Source: an uncultured Bacteroidales bacterium
GTDB taxonomy: Bacteria; Bacteroidota; Bacteroidia; Bacteroidales; Bacteroidaceae
Assembly (NCBI GenBank): GCA_947303715.1
Contig: CAMYYY010000034.1
Span: 1 to 33,270, forward strand
Length of the DNA stretch: 33,270 nucleotides
Direction of reading: 5' to 3'
The translations under genes and the position numbers were made by a program. Under the pieces are notes generated by a model. It saw only the letters and a program-made list of their open reading frames with translations. It had not been told where the DNA came from and made no database searches. Each line of letters opens with the position of its first letter. Position 1 is the first letter of the stretch. Below are positions 14,682-23,976 of this stretch, piece by piece.

Positions 14682-16835
14682 ATTACTAAACGTCAGCTTG
14701 CCCTCCTCGGCATCCACGCGGATGGGCTTCTCCTTGTCGATGCTGAAGGCGAGCAGGCGGCGCGAGAGCTCGTCGAGCAGCAGGTGCTGGATGGCGCGCT
14801 TCACGGGACGGGCGCCGAACTCGGGGTCGTAGCCCACCTCGGCCACAAAGTCGATGGCAGCAGGCGTTAGCTCCAGCTTGACGCCGTTCTCGCCCAGCAT
14901 GCGGCACACGGCACCCACCTGCAGTTCCACCACCTGACGTATCTCGTCCTTCGTCAGCGGCAGGAACATGATGGTCTCGTCCACACGGTTCAGGAACTCG
15001 GGCCTTATCTGCTGCTTCAGCATGGCCATGACGGTCTTCTGCGTCTCGTCGAGGATGCGCTCGCGGTTGCTGTCGTTCATGCCGGCAAACTGCTGGCGTA
15101 TGTAGTCGCTGCCGAGGTTCGACGTCATGATGATGATGGTGTTCTTGAAGTTCACCGTGCGCCCCTTGTTGTCCGTCAGACGTCCGTCGTCGAGCACCTG
15201 AAGGAGCGTGTTGAACACGTCGGGGTGGGCCTTCTCAATCTCGTCGAACAGCACTACGCTGTAGGGCTTCCGTCGCACGGCCTCGGTGAGCTGTCCGCCC
15301 TCCTCGTAGCCGATGTAGCCTGGAGGGGCGCCGATGAGTCGCGTCACGCTGAACTTCTCCTGATACTCGCTCATGTCGATGCGCGTCATCATGCGCTCGT
15401 CGTTGAAGAGGTAGTCGGCCAGCGCCTTTGCCAGCTCCGTCTTGCCCACGCCCGTGGTGCCCAGGAAGATGAACGAGCCGATGGGTCGCTTGGGGTCCTG
15501 CATGCCGGCACGGCTGCGCCGGATGGCGTTGGCGACGGCGCTGATGGCCTCCTCCTGCCCCACCACACGACGGTGCAGCTCGTCCTCGAGGCGGAGCAGC
15601 TTCGTGCGCTCGCTCTCCATCATGCGGCTGACGGGGATGCCCGTCCAGCGGCTCACCACGTCGGCTATGTCGTCGGCATCCACCTCCTCCTTCACCAGCG
15701 CCTCGCCCCCCTGCTGGTCGTGCAGGCGGGCCTGCGTGTCGCTGATCTGCTTCTCTATCTCCTGCAGGCGTCCGTAGCGTATCTCGGCCACGCGCCCGTA
15801 GTTGCCCTCGCGCTCGGCGCGGTCGGCCTCGGTGCGCAGCTGCTCCATGAGCTGCTTCTTCTGCTGGATGTCGTTCAGCAGCTTGCGCTCGCCCTCCCAC
15901 TTGCTGCGGACGGTCTGCTCCTGACGGCGCAGGTCGTCAATTTCTGAGTTCAGCTGCTGGAGCTTCGGCTCGTCCTTCTCGCGCTTGATGGCCTCGCGCT
16001 CAATCTCCAGCTGCTTCAGGCGGCGCGTTATCTCGTCGAGCTCCTCGGGCACGCTGTCGCGCTCCATGCGCAGCTTGGCAGCCGCCTCGTCCATGAGGTC
16101 GATGGCCTTGTCGGGCAGGAAGCGCTCGGTGATGTAGCGGTTCGAGAGCTCCACGGCAGCCACCACGGCCTCGTCCTTGATACGCACCTTGTGATGGGCC
16201 TCGTAGCGCTCCTTCAGTCCGCGCAGGATGGAGATGCTCGACGCCACGTCGGGCTCGTCCACCATCACGCTCTGGAAGCGTCGTTCAAGCGCCTTGTCCT
16301 TCTCGAAGTACTTCTGGTACTCGTCCAGCGTCGTAGCGCCTATGCTGCGCAGGTCGCCTCGCGCCAGGGCGGGCTTCAGGATGTTGGCGGCATCCATGGC
16401 GCCCTCGCCTCCTCCGGCACCCACCAGCGTGTGGATTTCGTCGATGAAGAGGATGACCTCGCCGTCGGCCTTGATGACGTCGTTGATGACGCCCTTCAGA
16501 CGCTCCTCGAACTCGCCCTTGTACTTGGCGCCGGCCACCAGCGCGCCCATGTCGAGGCTATAGACCTGCTTGCGGCGCAGGTTCTCGGGCACGTCGCCGC
16601 GCACGATACGCTGTGCCAGCCCCTCCACGATGGCCGTCTTGCCCGTGCCGGGCTCGCCGATGAGGATGGGGTTGTTCTTCGTCCTGCGGGAGAGAATCTG
16701 CAGGATGCGCCGGATTTCCTCGTCACGTCCGATGACGGGGTCGAGCTTTCCGTTCTTCGCCGCCTCGTTCAGGTTGATGCCGAAGCGGTTGAGAAACGCG
16801 TTCTTCTCGTTGGGGTTGATGTTGTAGTTGTCCAT
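14679..16835 (-). CDS. clpB: ClpB-type disaggregase lacking the N-terminal domain
   Basis: A 718-residue Hsp100 AAA+ chaperone that rescues aggregated proteins with DnaK. AAA1 starts after about 30 residues ([15 protein letters not shown]; Walker A GEPGTGKT at about 60-67; Walker [11 protein letters not shown]). The middle coiled coil ([20 protein letters not shown]... to [12 protein letters not shown]) is present, which separates ClpB from ClpA/ClpC. AAA2 has GTTGVGKT and [16 protein letters not shown]. Usual ClpB is about 860 residues with two Clp_N repeats at the front. Here the protein begins [19 protein letters not shown], and only 229 bp separate it from the next gene, with no reading frame for Clp_N there. 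E. coli makes a similar short form from an internal start; here it seems to be the only form. The stop lies in a repeat array. Confidence 0.93.
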   Translation of the reverse strand: MDNYNINPNEKNAFLNRFGINLNEAAKNGKLDPVIGRDEEIRRILQILSRRTKNNPILIGEPGTGKTAIVEGLAQRIVRGDVPENLRRKQVYSLDMGALVAGAKYKGEFEERLKGVINDVIKADGEVILFIDEIHTLVGAGGGEGAMDAANILKPALARGDLRSIGATTLDEYQKYFEKDKALERRFQSVMVDEPDVASSISILRGLKERYEAHHKVRIKDEAVVAAVELSNRYITERFLPDKAIDLMDEAAAKLRMERDSVPEELDEITRRLKQLEIEREAIKREKDEPKLQQLNSEIDDLRRQEQTVRSKWEGERKLLNDIQQKKQLMEQLRTEADRAEREGNYGRVAEIRYGRLQEIEKQISDTQARLHDQQGGEALVKEEVDADDIADVVSRWTGIPVSRMMESERTKLLRLEDELHRRVVGQEEAISAVANAIRRSRAGMQDPKRPIGSFIFLGTTGVGKTELAKALADYLFNDERMMTRIDMSEYQEKFSVTRLIGAPPGYIGYEEGGQLTEAVRRKPYSVVLFDEIEKAHPDVFNTLLQVLDDGRLTDNKGRTVNFKNTIIIMTSNLGSDYIRQQFAGMNDSNRERILDETQKTVMAMLKQQIRPEFLNRVDETIMFLPLTKDEIRQVVELQVGAVCRMLGENGVKLELTPAAIDFVAEVGYDPEFGARPVKRAIQHLLLDELSRRLLAFSIDKEKPIRVDAEEGKLTFSN

Positions 16836-17064
16836 AGTGTATCTTGTTTTTGTTACTCCTTATTTAATATAGCGATTTTCGGCTTCCACGTTCTTTTTCG
16901 ATTTCAGTCGTCCGTCTCAATGCCGCCCCAGCGAAAACCGTGCCACGCCTCCCGCAGCCCTCGGATACTGACAAAATCAGGCATTTCGCGCCACATCTGT
17001 CGCAAAACCTGTTTTCCGTACGTGAATCTTCGCTACAATTCCGTAAAAAAGTTCTGAATGAACT

Positions 17065-17979
17065 CTATTGCTTCTTTTTCATATATTCTTCTCTGCCAGG
17101 GAAGTTCAGGTCGCCAAAGGCTGGTGAGCCATAGACAAACACAACGCGCCCATTATATGGAATATACATCTCAGAATCATAATACTCTTCATATTTTTCG
17201 TTCCCCATAGAGTCTGGATAAACCAGAAAAGAATAACCACTCATCATGACTCTTCGAAAACCTATCTCCACCGGCTCGGAGGTGGTGCTTGAAGCGGCTA
17301 CAGAGATACACCCCAAGCCATCAAGCCGCTTTTTGAGTCCACGAAACTCCCGCTTGTCTATGCCCACAAAATCGCACAATTCCTTGACCTTTGACTTTTC
17401 AACATCCCAGTTACTGCTACCTTCTCCGTTTTTCCATGCATGGAAGATGGCAACTTTGCCATTTTCAAACTCCAACTCAAAAGAGCAACTATCGTCCAGA
17501 ATGCTGTTAGCATATCTTGACAAACTGTCCAAATCGGCTTTGTGAGCCTCATAGTACGTCTCCATAATCTCTGGATCGCAGACATGATGTGGACGTTCAA
17601 TGAGCAAATACATCACAAAGAACATAAGATTAAAAACGTTGATGCCGATTACAAACAGATGATTCCACGTGAGAACCTTACGAGAACGGAATAGCAGATA
17701 TAGCCACACCAAGATGACAGGAACGAAGACCCAGAAAAAGAATATGCCAATAGCATACACCAGGAAATCAGCTATCCACAAAATGAAAAGGACAGCTGTA
17801 ATCAGAATTGATGGCAGACAATAGACTATTGAACGGATAACGATGACAGCCCAACTGAAGCATAGTTTCTCCCGTGTGAAAGCATCTGACAGCATCTGCT
17901 TTCTCTTCAAATAGATAAAGGCAGAGACTGAAAGACTTACTATCAATCCAACGATAATGGAAATTAAAAATCTATTCAT
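17065..17979 (-). CDS. Hypothetical membrane protein, AT-rich
   Basis: A 304-residue protein of no family I recognise. Hydrophobic segments near residues 4-22, 42-68, 72-97 and 106-127 indicate four membrane spans. A soluble C-terminal half of about 175 residues follows (CDPEIMETYYEAHKADLD, VKELCDFVGIDKREFRGLKK). The last residues are EEYMKKKQ. Base composition and codon use are visibly more AT-rich than the flanking clpB and nrnA genes, and adenine-rich Lys codons are common, which hints at later acquisition. A complete promoter lies about 50 bases upstream, so it is transcribed on its own. No neighbour indicates a role. Confidence 0.7.
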   Translation of the reverse strand: MNRFLISIIVGLIVSLSVSAFIYLKRKQMLSDAFTREKLCFSWAVIVIRSIVYCLPSILITAVLFILWIADFLVYAIGIFFFWVFVPVILVWLYLLFRSRKVLTWNHLFVIGINVFNLMFFVMYLLIERPHHVCDPEIMETYYEAHKADLDSLSRYANSILDDSCSFELEFENGKVAIFHAWKNGEGSSNWDVEKSKVKELCDFVGIDKREFRGLKKRLDGLGCISVAASSTTSEPVEIGFRRVMMSGYSFLVYPDSMGNEKYEEYYDSEMYIPYNGRVVFVYGSPAFGDLNFPGREEYMKKKQ

Positions 17980-18029
17980 CTACACAGAAGGCACTCTTTT
18001 TGTTCATCATGAGCCGAATAATAACAAGA

Positions 18030-18061
18030 GCAAAGATAGGGCTTATTTACATAACAGCAAA
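18030..18061 (-). promoter_or_regulatory. Promoter for the AT-rich membrane-protein gene
   Basis: Minus-strand TTTG (plus 18058-18061) and TATCTTTGC (plus 18030-18038) are 19 bases apart, a full consensus match. The leader to the ATG at 17979 is about 45 bases. Confidence 0.75.
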
Positions 18062-18208
18062 GAAAAAGAATGACTTTTTCAGAATAGAATACGCTATAAT
18101 TGTTTTTGGGGATAGTAGTTACAAATAACATTATATCCGTCAGCAGACGAAACAAATTGAGCAAATACACTTTACAGCGATATTCCATGCTTTTGTTATT
18201 GTACCAAA

Positions 18209-18274
18209 CGGGTTGGGACACGTGTCCCAACGGGTTAGGTAAGGTGTCCCAACGGGTTAGGACACGTGTCCTAA
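18209..18274. repeat. Three 22-bp tandem units built on an 18-bp palindrome
   Basis: Units start at 18209, 18231 and 18253. The first contains TTGGGACACGTGTCCCAA and the third TTAGGACACGTGTCCTAA, both perfect palindromes with compensating changes. The second (TTAGGTAAGGTGTCCCAA) is imperfect. All share the CGGGTT spacer. The array lies in the 361-bp gap between nrnA and the membrane-protein gene. Nothing else was seen there except the promoter at 18030-18061. Confidence 0.85.
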
Positions 18275-18340
18275 CGGCTTTGGGAGATAAGAAAGGACTG
18301 CGTTAAAGTTGTGGAAGAAGCTTTTAAAAAAGAGGTTGGC

Positions 18341-19357
18341 CTACTTGAACTCGGCGAGGCACTTTTCGAAGTAGAGAATGGCTTCGTCAAGGGTGCCCGT
18401 GAAGCGGCCTCCAGCGGCATTGAGGTGGCCTCCCCCGCCCCAGTAGGTGGTGGCGAAGCGGTTGCAGGGGAACGTGCCCACGCTGCGGAACGAGGCGTGA
18501 ATCTCGTCCTTCTCCGTGTCCTCGCGCAGGAAAGCTGAGAAGCGGACGTTGCGTATCTGCAGGGGGAGGTTGACAAAGCCCTCGGTGTCGCCCTTGTTGA
18601 AGTGAAAGCGCTTCATCTCGGCGCGCGTGAGGGTAATGAGGGAGGCTTTCTTCTCAGGGAAAAGGCGCATCTTCTCGTAGAGGGCATAGCCCATCATGCG
18701 CAGGCGCCCCTCGGAGTAGTTGTAGAAGACGCGACGGTAGATGTCGTCCTTGTCGATGCCGTGCTCAAGCAGACGGCTGATGATGTAGAAGATGTCGGGA
18801 CGGTTAGAGTTGAAGGTGAAGGCGCCCGTGTCGGTCATCATGCCGCAGTAGAGGCAGACGGCTGCCTGCTTGCTGAGGTGTGCCTCGCCGTGCAGGGCTT
18901 CGATGAGCGTATAGACGAGTTCGCAGGTGGACGAGGCGTCGGGCTGGCTGAACGTGAGCTCGCAGAAGCCGGCCTCAGGGTCGAGGTGATGATCGATGAG
19001 CACGCGGTGTCCCTTTGCCTGACGGATAGGCTGCTCCATGTCGTTGGTGCGGCTGGGGGTGTTGAAGTCCATGCAGAGGACGACGTCGGCAGCAGCTATC
19101 GTCAGGGCAGCCTTGTCGGGGTACTTGTCGGCACGGACGGTCTCCTGAGCCCCTGGGAGCCAGCTGAGGAAGTCGGGATACATGTCGGGCACGACCACCA
19201 CAGCTGTCTTGCCCTGCTGACGCAGCCAGTCGGCCAGGCCGAGGGTGGAACCCATCGCATCGCCGTCGGGGCTGGTGTGGCAGACAAGGGCAAAGAACTC
19301 GTTTTCGGCTATCAGCGCAGCCAGACGCTGGACATCGGACTCAGGAAAGGAGAACAT
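18341..19357 (-). CDS. DHH/DHHA1 phosphoesterase, NrnA-like
   Basis: A 338-residue phosphodiesterase of the family that includes nanoRNase/pAp phosphatase NrnA and related cyclic-dinucleotide-processing enzymes; cytosolic and manganese-dependent. The DHH domain shows HTSPDGDAMGS (about 27-37), LCMDFNTPSR and the DHH signature LIDHHLDP (about 120-127), then MMTDTGAF. The C-terminal DHHA1 domain ends with GGGGHLNAAGG. No membrane or PAS/GGDEF domain is present, so it is not GdpP. NrnA-like activity on short RNA and pAp is the best reading, but c-di-AMP-intermediate (pApA) hydrolysis is equally possible. The ATG is preceded by a GATTGAA heptamer array in the intercistronic gap after the OmpA-family gene. 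Confidence 0.9.
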   Translation of the reverse strand: MFSFPESDVQRLAALIAENEFFALVCHTSPDGDAMGSTLGLADWLRQQGKTAVVVVPDMYPDFLSWLPGAQETVRADKYPDKAALTIAAADVVLCMDFNTPSRTNDMEQPIRQAKGHRVLIDHHLDPEAGFCELTFSQPDASSTCELVYTLIEALHGEAHLSKQAAVCLYCGMMTDTGAFTFNSNRPDIFYIISRLLEHGIDKDDIYRRVFYNYSEGRLRMMGYALYEKMRLFPEKKASLITLTRAEMKRFHFNKGDTEGFVNLPLQIRNVRFSAFLREDTEKDEIHASFRSVGTFPCNRFATTYWGGGGHLNAAGGRFTGTLDEAILYFEKCLAEFK

Positions 19358-19360
19358 TTA

Positions 19361-19496
19361 GAAAGATTGAAGATTGAAAATTGAAGATTGAAGAATATAT
19401 TTAGTGGAATGAAAAAAGAAATTAGGAATTAGGATTGCAGCGGCCCGCAGTTGAAACAGGATGCGCTGCCAGTCCCTAATTCCTAATTTCTGATTC
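19361..19496. repeat. Heptamer arrays and inverted arms between the OmpA-family gene and nrnA
   Basis: GATTGAA heptamers (19361-19393) lie next to the nrnA start. A second unit type (AAATTAG, GAATTAG, GATTG at 19418-19437) is inverted at 19474-19496 (CCCTAATTCCTAATTTCTG), giving a hairpin with a GC-rich 36-base loop in which CAGCG and CGCTG can pair. The layout is like elements A-D, but the loop core is not clearly the same. Confidence 0.7.
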
Positions 19497-19508
19497 GTTT
19501 ATTCGGTA

Positions 19509-20195
19509 TTATTCCTTCAGCGTACCAGCCTCGGCAGCAGCGCGCATCTCGTCGCTGGCATAGAGGAACACCTCCACGCGACGGTTCTGGGCACGGCCTT
19601 CCTTGGTGTCGTTGCTGGCAACGGGCTGCTGGAAGTCGAAGCCTTCAACCTCCTTGATCTGCGTCTCAGCAACGCCCTTCGACTTCAGGAAGTCGGAAAC
19701 GGCCTCGGCACGGCTCTTGGAAAGCTTCTGGTTGACAGCCAGGGAACCCGTGTTGTCGGTGTGGCCATAGATGGCGACGTCGGCATCGTTGTAGGTCTTC
19801 AGCACCTCGGCAAATTGTGCCAGGTTCTTCTGGGCCTCAGCATTGAGGTTAGCCTTGTTGGTAGCGAAGAGGATACCGCTGTCGAAGGTGACCTTCACGG
19901 CGCGGGTGTTGCCATCCTCGTCGGTCAGCTTCTCGAGTTCTGCACCTTCCACCTTGGCAGCAGCCTCGGCAGCCTTGTCCATGTGATTGCCGATGAGGGC
20001 ACCGGCAGTAGCACCGACGGTAGCACCGACAGCCGTACCAACGGCCGTATTACCTGTGTAATAACCGACAGCTGCACCCAGCAGGGCACCACCAGCCGTA
20101 CCGATGAGGGCACCGCCAGCCGTCTTAGACATACCGCAGCCCGAAAGGATCAGGGTTGCACACAAACACAAACTAATTACACTTTTTGCTTTCAT
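19509..20195 (-). CDS. OmpA-family lipoprotein with glycine-zipper segment
   Basis: A 228-residue outer-membrane lipoprotein. The signal peptide ends in the lipobox LILSGC with Cys about 20. A Gly/Ala-rich zipper (GGALIGTAGGALLGAAVGYY... to GALIGNH, about 27-71) follows, which in related proteins inserts in or packs against the membrane. The OmpA C-terminal domain (about 100-215) shows VTFDSGILFATNKANLN, IYGHTDNTGS, NQKLSKSRAEAVSDFL and GRAQNRRVEVFL, the peptidoglycan-binding set. The architecture resembles YiaD. It probably anchors the outer membrane to the cell wall. It has its own promoter and may be co-transcribed with nrnA, 151 bases downstream. Confidence 0.93.
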   Translation of the reverse strand: MKAKSVISLCLCATLILSGCGMSKTAGGALIGTAGGALLGAAVGYYTGNTAVGTAVGATVGATAGALIGNHMDKAAEAAAKVEGAELEKLTDEDGNTRAVKVTFDSGILFATNKANLNAEAQKNLAQFAEVLKTYNDADVAIYGHTDNTGSLAVNQKLSKSRAEAVSDFLKSKGVAETQIKEVEGFDFQQPVASNDTKEGRAQNRRVEVFLYASDEMRAAAEAGTLKE

Positions 20196-20243
20196 ACGAA
20201 CATTTTATTAAATGGTTAATAAATACTCTCTCACAAAAACTGC

Positions 20244-20252
20244 GCAAAAATA
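20244..20252 (-). promoter_or_regulatory. -7 box for the OmpA-family lipoprotein
   Basis: On the minus strand this reads TATTTTTGC and lies about 48 bases before the ATG at 20195. The -33 element is not clear. It is back-to-back with the proS promoter. Confidence 0.55.
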
Positions 20253-20317
20253 CGACTTCTTTTCCAAAAAACGAAATACTTTGCACACTTTTTTTTCATG
20301 GATTACGAAAAATATAT

Positions 20318-20326
20318 TACTTTTGC
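20318..20326 (+). promoter_or_regulatory. -7 box for proS
   Basis: TACTTTTGC matches TAnnTTTGC and lies 32 bases before the proS ATG at 20359. A spaced TTTG was not identified. Confidence 0.55.
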
Positions 20327-20358
20327 GCCTCGGAAGAAATACAACCTTATTAAATCAC

Positions 20359-21861
20359 ATGGCAGAATTAAAGCAACTCACCAAACGAAGTGAAAATTAC
20401 TCGCAGTGGTACAACGACTTGGTCGTGAAAGCCGACCTTGCTGAACAGTCAGCCGTCCGCGGCTGCATGGTCATCAAACCTTACGGCTATGCCATCTGGG
20501 AAAAAATACAACGTCAGCTCGACGACATGTTCAAGGCCACAGGCCATGTCAACGCATATTTTCCTCTCCTTATCCCGAAGTCGTTCCTCAGCCGTGAGGC
20601 CGAGCACGTGGAAGGCTTTGCCAAGGAGTGCGCCGTCGTCACCCACTACCGTCTGAAGACCAACGATGCCGGCGACGGCGTCGTGGTGGATCCCGCAGCC
20701 AAACTGGAAGAAGAACTCATCATCCGCCCCACGAGCGAGACCATCATCTGGAGCACCTATAAGAACTGGATTCATAGCTACCGCGACCTGCCCATCCTCT
20801 GCAACCAGTGGGCCAATGTCATGCGCTGGGAGATGCGCACGCGTCCTTTCCTGCGCACCAGCGAATTCCTGTGGCAAGAGGGACACACCGCCCATGCCAC
20901 CCGCGAAGAGGCCGAGAAAGAGGCGCAGACCATGCTGAAAGTCTATGCCGACTTTGCCGAGCAGTTTATGGCCGTGCCCGTCATCAAGGGCGTGAAGAGC
21001 GAGACCGAACGCTTTGCCGGCGCCCTCGACACCTACACCATCGAAGCCATGATGCAGGACGGCAAGGCGCTGCAGAGCGGCACCAGCCACTTCCTCGGGC
21101 AGAACTTCGCCAAGGCCTTCGACGTGCAGTTTACCGACAAGGAGGGTAAGACCGACTACGTCTGGGCCACCAGCTGGGGCGTCAGCACCCGCCTGATGGG
21201 CGCCCTCATCATGGTGCACAGCGACGACAACGGTCTGGTGCTACCTCCGAAGCTCGCTCCCATCCAGGTCGTCATCGTGCCTATTTATAAAAATGAAGAG
21301 CAGCTTGCTGCCATCAGCGAGAAGGTGAACGGCATTGCCGCCCGTCTGCGCAGCATGGGCATCAGCGTGAAATACGACGACTCGGACAACAAGCGTCCTG
21401 GCTTCAAGTTTGCCGACTATGAGCTGCGCGGCGTTCCCGTCCGCCTCGTCATGGGTGCCCGCGACTTGGAGAACGGCACCCTGGAAGTAATGCGCCGCGA
21501 CACGCTGGAGAAGGAAACCCTGCCCATCGAAGGCATTGAAGAATATGTCCAGAAACTGTTGGACGACATGCAGCAGAACATCTTCCAGAAAGCCCTTGCC
21601 TACCGCAACAGCTGGATTAAGAGTGTCGACACCTACGACGAGTTCAAGGAAGAGATTGAGAAGGGCGGCTTCATCCTTGCCCACTGGGACGGCACCGCCG
21701 AGACGGAGGCCCGCATCAAGGAGGAGACCAAGGCCACCATACGCTGCGTGCCCTTCGACGACCCCAACTACCCCGCTATCTGCATGGACACCACGCCCGG
21801 TGTGGATATGGTGACAGGCAAGCCCAGCGCCCGCCGCGTCATCTTCGCACGTGCCTACTAA
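20359..21861 (+). CDS. proS: Prolyl-tRNA synthetase, short eukaryote/archaeal-like type
   Basis: A 500-residue class II synthetase charging tRNA-Pro; cytosolic. The ATG at 20359 was chosen because it follows the TACTTTTGC box and gives the typical start [20 protein letters not shown]. An earlier in-frame ATG at 20212 lies upstream of the promoter. Motif 2 lies around [20 protein letters not shown] and [16 protein letters not shown], and motif 3 around [20 protein letters not shown]. The anticodon-binding domain follows ([12 protein letters not shown]). The C-terminal domain has [19 protein letters not shown] and ends in RVIFARAY. The INS editing domain of the long bacterial ProRS is absent, as usual for Bacteroidetes. 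The GH97 gene begins 25 bases after the stop and may be read from the same transcript. Confidence 0.97.
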   Translation: MAELKQLTKRSENYSQWYNDLVVKADLAEQSAVRGCMVIKPYGYAIWEKIQRQLDDMFKATGHVNAYFPLLIPKSFLSREAEHVEGFAKECAVVTHYRLKTNDAGDGVVVDPAAKLEEELIIRPTSETIIWSTYKNWIHSYRDLPILCNQWANVMRWEMRTRPFLRTSEFLWQEGHTAHATREEAEKEAQTMLKVYADFAEQFMAVPVIKGVKSETERFAGALDTYTIEAMMQDGKALQSGTSHFLGQNFAKAFDVQFTDKEGKTDYVWATSWGVSTRLMGALIMVHSDDNGLVLPPKLAPIQVVIVPIYKNEEQLAAISEKVNGIAARLRSMGISVKYDDSDNKRPGFKFADYELRGVPVRLVMGARDLENGTLEVMRRDTLEKETLPIEGIEEYVQKLLDDMQQNIFQKALAYRNSWIKSVDTYDEFKEEIEKGGFILAHWDGTAETEARIKEETKATIRCVPFDDPNYPAICMDTTPGVDMVTGKPSARRVIFARAY

Positions 21862-21886
21862 GTTTAATCCATAATACACATCCAAA

Positions 21887-23851
21887 ATGAAACGCATCGC
21901 ATCCCTATTCCTCGTTTCGATGTTCGTTGTGGCTGGCGTATGTGCTGCCACCAGTGTTACCCTCTCCTCTCCCGACGGCAAGATTGTCACCACCGTATCC
22001 GTAGGCGACCAGCTTACCTACACGGTTACCTGCGACGGTGTCGTCCTGATGCAGGACAACCCCCTTGCCCTCTCCCTTGTCGGTGGTGAGGTGCTGGGCG
22101 CAAAGCCTGTCCTTACCGGCAAAAAAATTACGTCTGTTGACGAGGACATCCGTCCCGTTGTTCCCCTGAAGTTCAACATTGTCCGCAACCACTACAACCA
22201 GCTCCGCCTCAACTTCAAGGGCGGCTGGACTGTGGAAATCCGCGCCTACAATGACGGCATTGCCACCCGCTTCGTCCTCAACCGCAAGGGCACCCTCGAC
22301 GTTCTGGGCGAAACATTCGGCATCAACCTCCCCTCGCCTGCCAAGCTCACCATGCAGGAGCCCCGCAGCTTCCATTGCAACTACGAGGAGCGCTACACCT
22401 TCGGCACCAGCGACGAATGGGCTGCTGAGAAAAAGATTGCTGAACTCCCCTTCTACATCGACACCCAGAAGAACGGCATCAAGCTGCTTGTCTCCGAGTC
22501 AGACCTCAACGACTATCCCTGCCTCTTCATCCGTGGCAACGGTGCCAACAGCTTCACCTCCGACTTCCCTCGCCAGCCGCTGGAATTCAGCGACAATGGC
22601 GACCGTAGCGTCAAGATTGACAAGGAAGCCGAATATATGGCCCGCATCAGCGGCAAGCGCACCCTTCCCTGGCGCTACGTCCTGATTGCCCGCAACGATG
22701 GACAGCTCGTCACCAACACCCTCACCTGCCGCCTGGCCTCCCCCTGCGAGCTGCAGGGCGACCTCTCATGGATTAAGCCCGGACAGGTCAGCTGGGAATG
22801 GTGGAACGGTGCCACCCCCTACGGCCCGGACGTCAACTTCGTCTCCGGCTTCAACATGGACACCTATAAATACTTCATTGACTTTGCTGCCAAGTACGGC
22901 ATTGAATATATCCTGATGGACGAAGGCTGGGCCAAGGACACCCGTGACCCCTACACCCCCAATCCTACCATCGACCTGCACGAGCTCATCCGCTACGGAC
23001 AGGAGAAGGGCGTCGGCATCATCCTGTGGCTCACCTGGCTCACCGTCGAGAAGAACCCCGACCTCTTTGCCACCTTTGAGAAATGGGGCATCAAGGGCGT
23101 AAAGATTGACTTCATGGACCGTAACGACCAGTGGATTGTGAACTTCTACGAGCGCAACGTCCGCCTCGCAGCCGAGCACCATCTGTTTGTGGACTATCAC
23201 GGTGCCTTCAAGCCCGCCGGACTTGAATACCGTTTCCCCAACCTGCTCTCCTACGAAGGTGTGCGTGGCTTGGAACAGGGAGGCGGCTGCCAGCCCGAGA
23301 ACAACATCTGGCTGCCCTTCATGCGCGGAGCCGTCGGCCCAATGGACTTCACGCCTGGTGCCATGCTGAACTATCAGCCTGAGAACTATGCCGCCCGTCG
23401 TCCCAACAACGCCTCCGTCGGCACACGCGCCCATCAGCTGGCTATGTATGTGCTCTACGAGAGCGGCGTGCAGATGCTGGCCGATAATCCCACCCTTTAC
23501 TACCGCAACGACGACTGCACCCGCTTCATCGCCTCCGTCCCTGTCACGTGGGACGAGAGCTACGTGCTTCAGGCCGAGGCCGGCAAATATCTTGTTGAAG
23601 CCAAGTGCAAGGACGACGTCTGGTATTTGGGCGGCATGATGGGCAAGGAGCCTGGCGAGGGCATCGACGTCACCATCCGCATCGACTTCCTCGGCTCAGG
23701 CGCAGCCCGCCACCTCACCCTCTTCGAGGACGGCATCAACGCCCACCATCAGGGTATGGACTACCGTGTCCGTGAGATGACAGTCCGCAATGGCGACGTC
23801 ATCACCGTCCACATGGCACGCAATGGTGGTTTCGCCGCACAAATCAAATAA
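21887..23851 (+). CDS. GH97 family alpha-glycosidase, probably retaining
   Basis: A 654-residue secreted glycosidase with a signal peptide (MKRIASLFLVSMFVVAGVCA). An N-terminal beta-sandwich (about 22-290) is followed by a (beta/alpha)8 barrel (about 295-560) and a C-terminal beta-domain. GH97 hydrolyses alpha-glucosides or alpha-galactosides. In retaining members the nucleophile is an Asp on a barrel strand. Here GVKIDFMDRNDQ carries Asp about 408 at that place, and SYEGVRGLEQ carries Glu about 457 as likely acid/base. Inverting SusB-type enzymes lack that Asp. The retaining call is therefore based on motif position, and substrate (alpha-galactoside favoured) is inference. No lipobox is seen, so it is probably periplasmic. 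It is followed by a heptamer-arm element and the Na/Pi transporter gene. Confidence 0.93.
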   Translation: MKRIASLFLVSMFVVAGVCAATSVTLSSPDGKIVTTVSVGDQLTYTVTCDGVVLMQDNPLALSLVGGEVLGAKPVLTGKKITSVDEDIRPVVPLKFNIVRNHYNQLRLNFKGGWTVEIRAYNDGIATRFVLNRKGTLDVLGETFGINLPSPAKLTMQEPRSFHCNYEERYTFGTSDEWAAEKKIAELPFYIDTQKNGIKLLVSESDLNDYPCLFIRGNGANSFTSDFPRQPLEFSDNGDRSVKIDKEAEYMARISGKRTLPWRYVLIARNDGQLVTNTLTCRLASPCELQGDLSWIKPGQVSWEWWNGATPYGPDVNFVSGFNMDTYKYFIDFAAKYGIEYILMDEGWAKDTRDPYTPNPTIDLHELIRYGQEKGVGIILWLTWLTVEKNPDLFATFEKWGIKGVKIDFMDRNDQWIVNFYERNVRLAAEHHLFVDYHGAFKPAGLEYRFPNLLSYEGVRGLEQGGGCQPENNIWLPFMRGAVGPMDFTPGAMLNYQPENYAARRPNNASVGTRAHQLAMYVLYESGVQMLADNPTLYYRNDDCTRFIASVPVTWDESYVLQAEAGKYLVEAKCKDDVWYLGGMMGKEPGEGIDVTIRIDFLGSGAARHLTLFEDGINAHHQGMDYRVREMTVRNGDVITVHMARNGGFAAQIK

Positions 23852-23858
23852 ATGATAA

Positions 23859-23955
23859 TTAAGAGTTAAGAATTAAGAGTTAAGAAAAATAGTTTTGCAA
23901 ACGGAAAGCCGCATACACGACATTTTTTCTTAACTCTTAACTCTTAATTCTTAAC
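23859..23955. repeat. Heptamer-arm hairpin element B (AGTTAAG type) between GH97 and the Na/Pi gene
   Basis: Left arm 23859-23889 (TTAAGAGTTAAGAATTAAGA...) and right arm 23923-23955 are near-complements. The loop contains CGGAAAGCCGCATACACGAC (23902-23921), which aligns with the loops of elements A, C and D. It ends about 20 bases before the GTG start of the next gene. Confidence 0.88.
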
Positions 23956-23976
23956 TAAAAAAATCACATTTTTCCT

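Noticed and set aside
17976..18230. 84-codon minus-strand frame upstream of the AT-rich membrane protein
   Set aside because: It would start inside the palindromic array and run across the promoter at 18030-18061. No protein features are seen.
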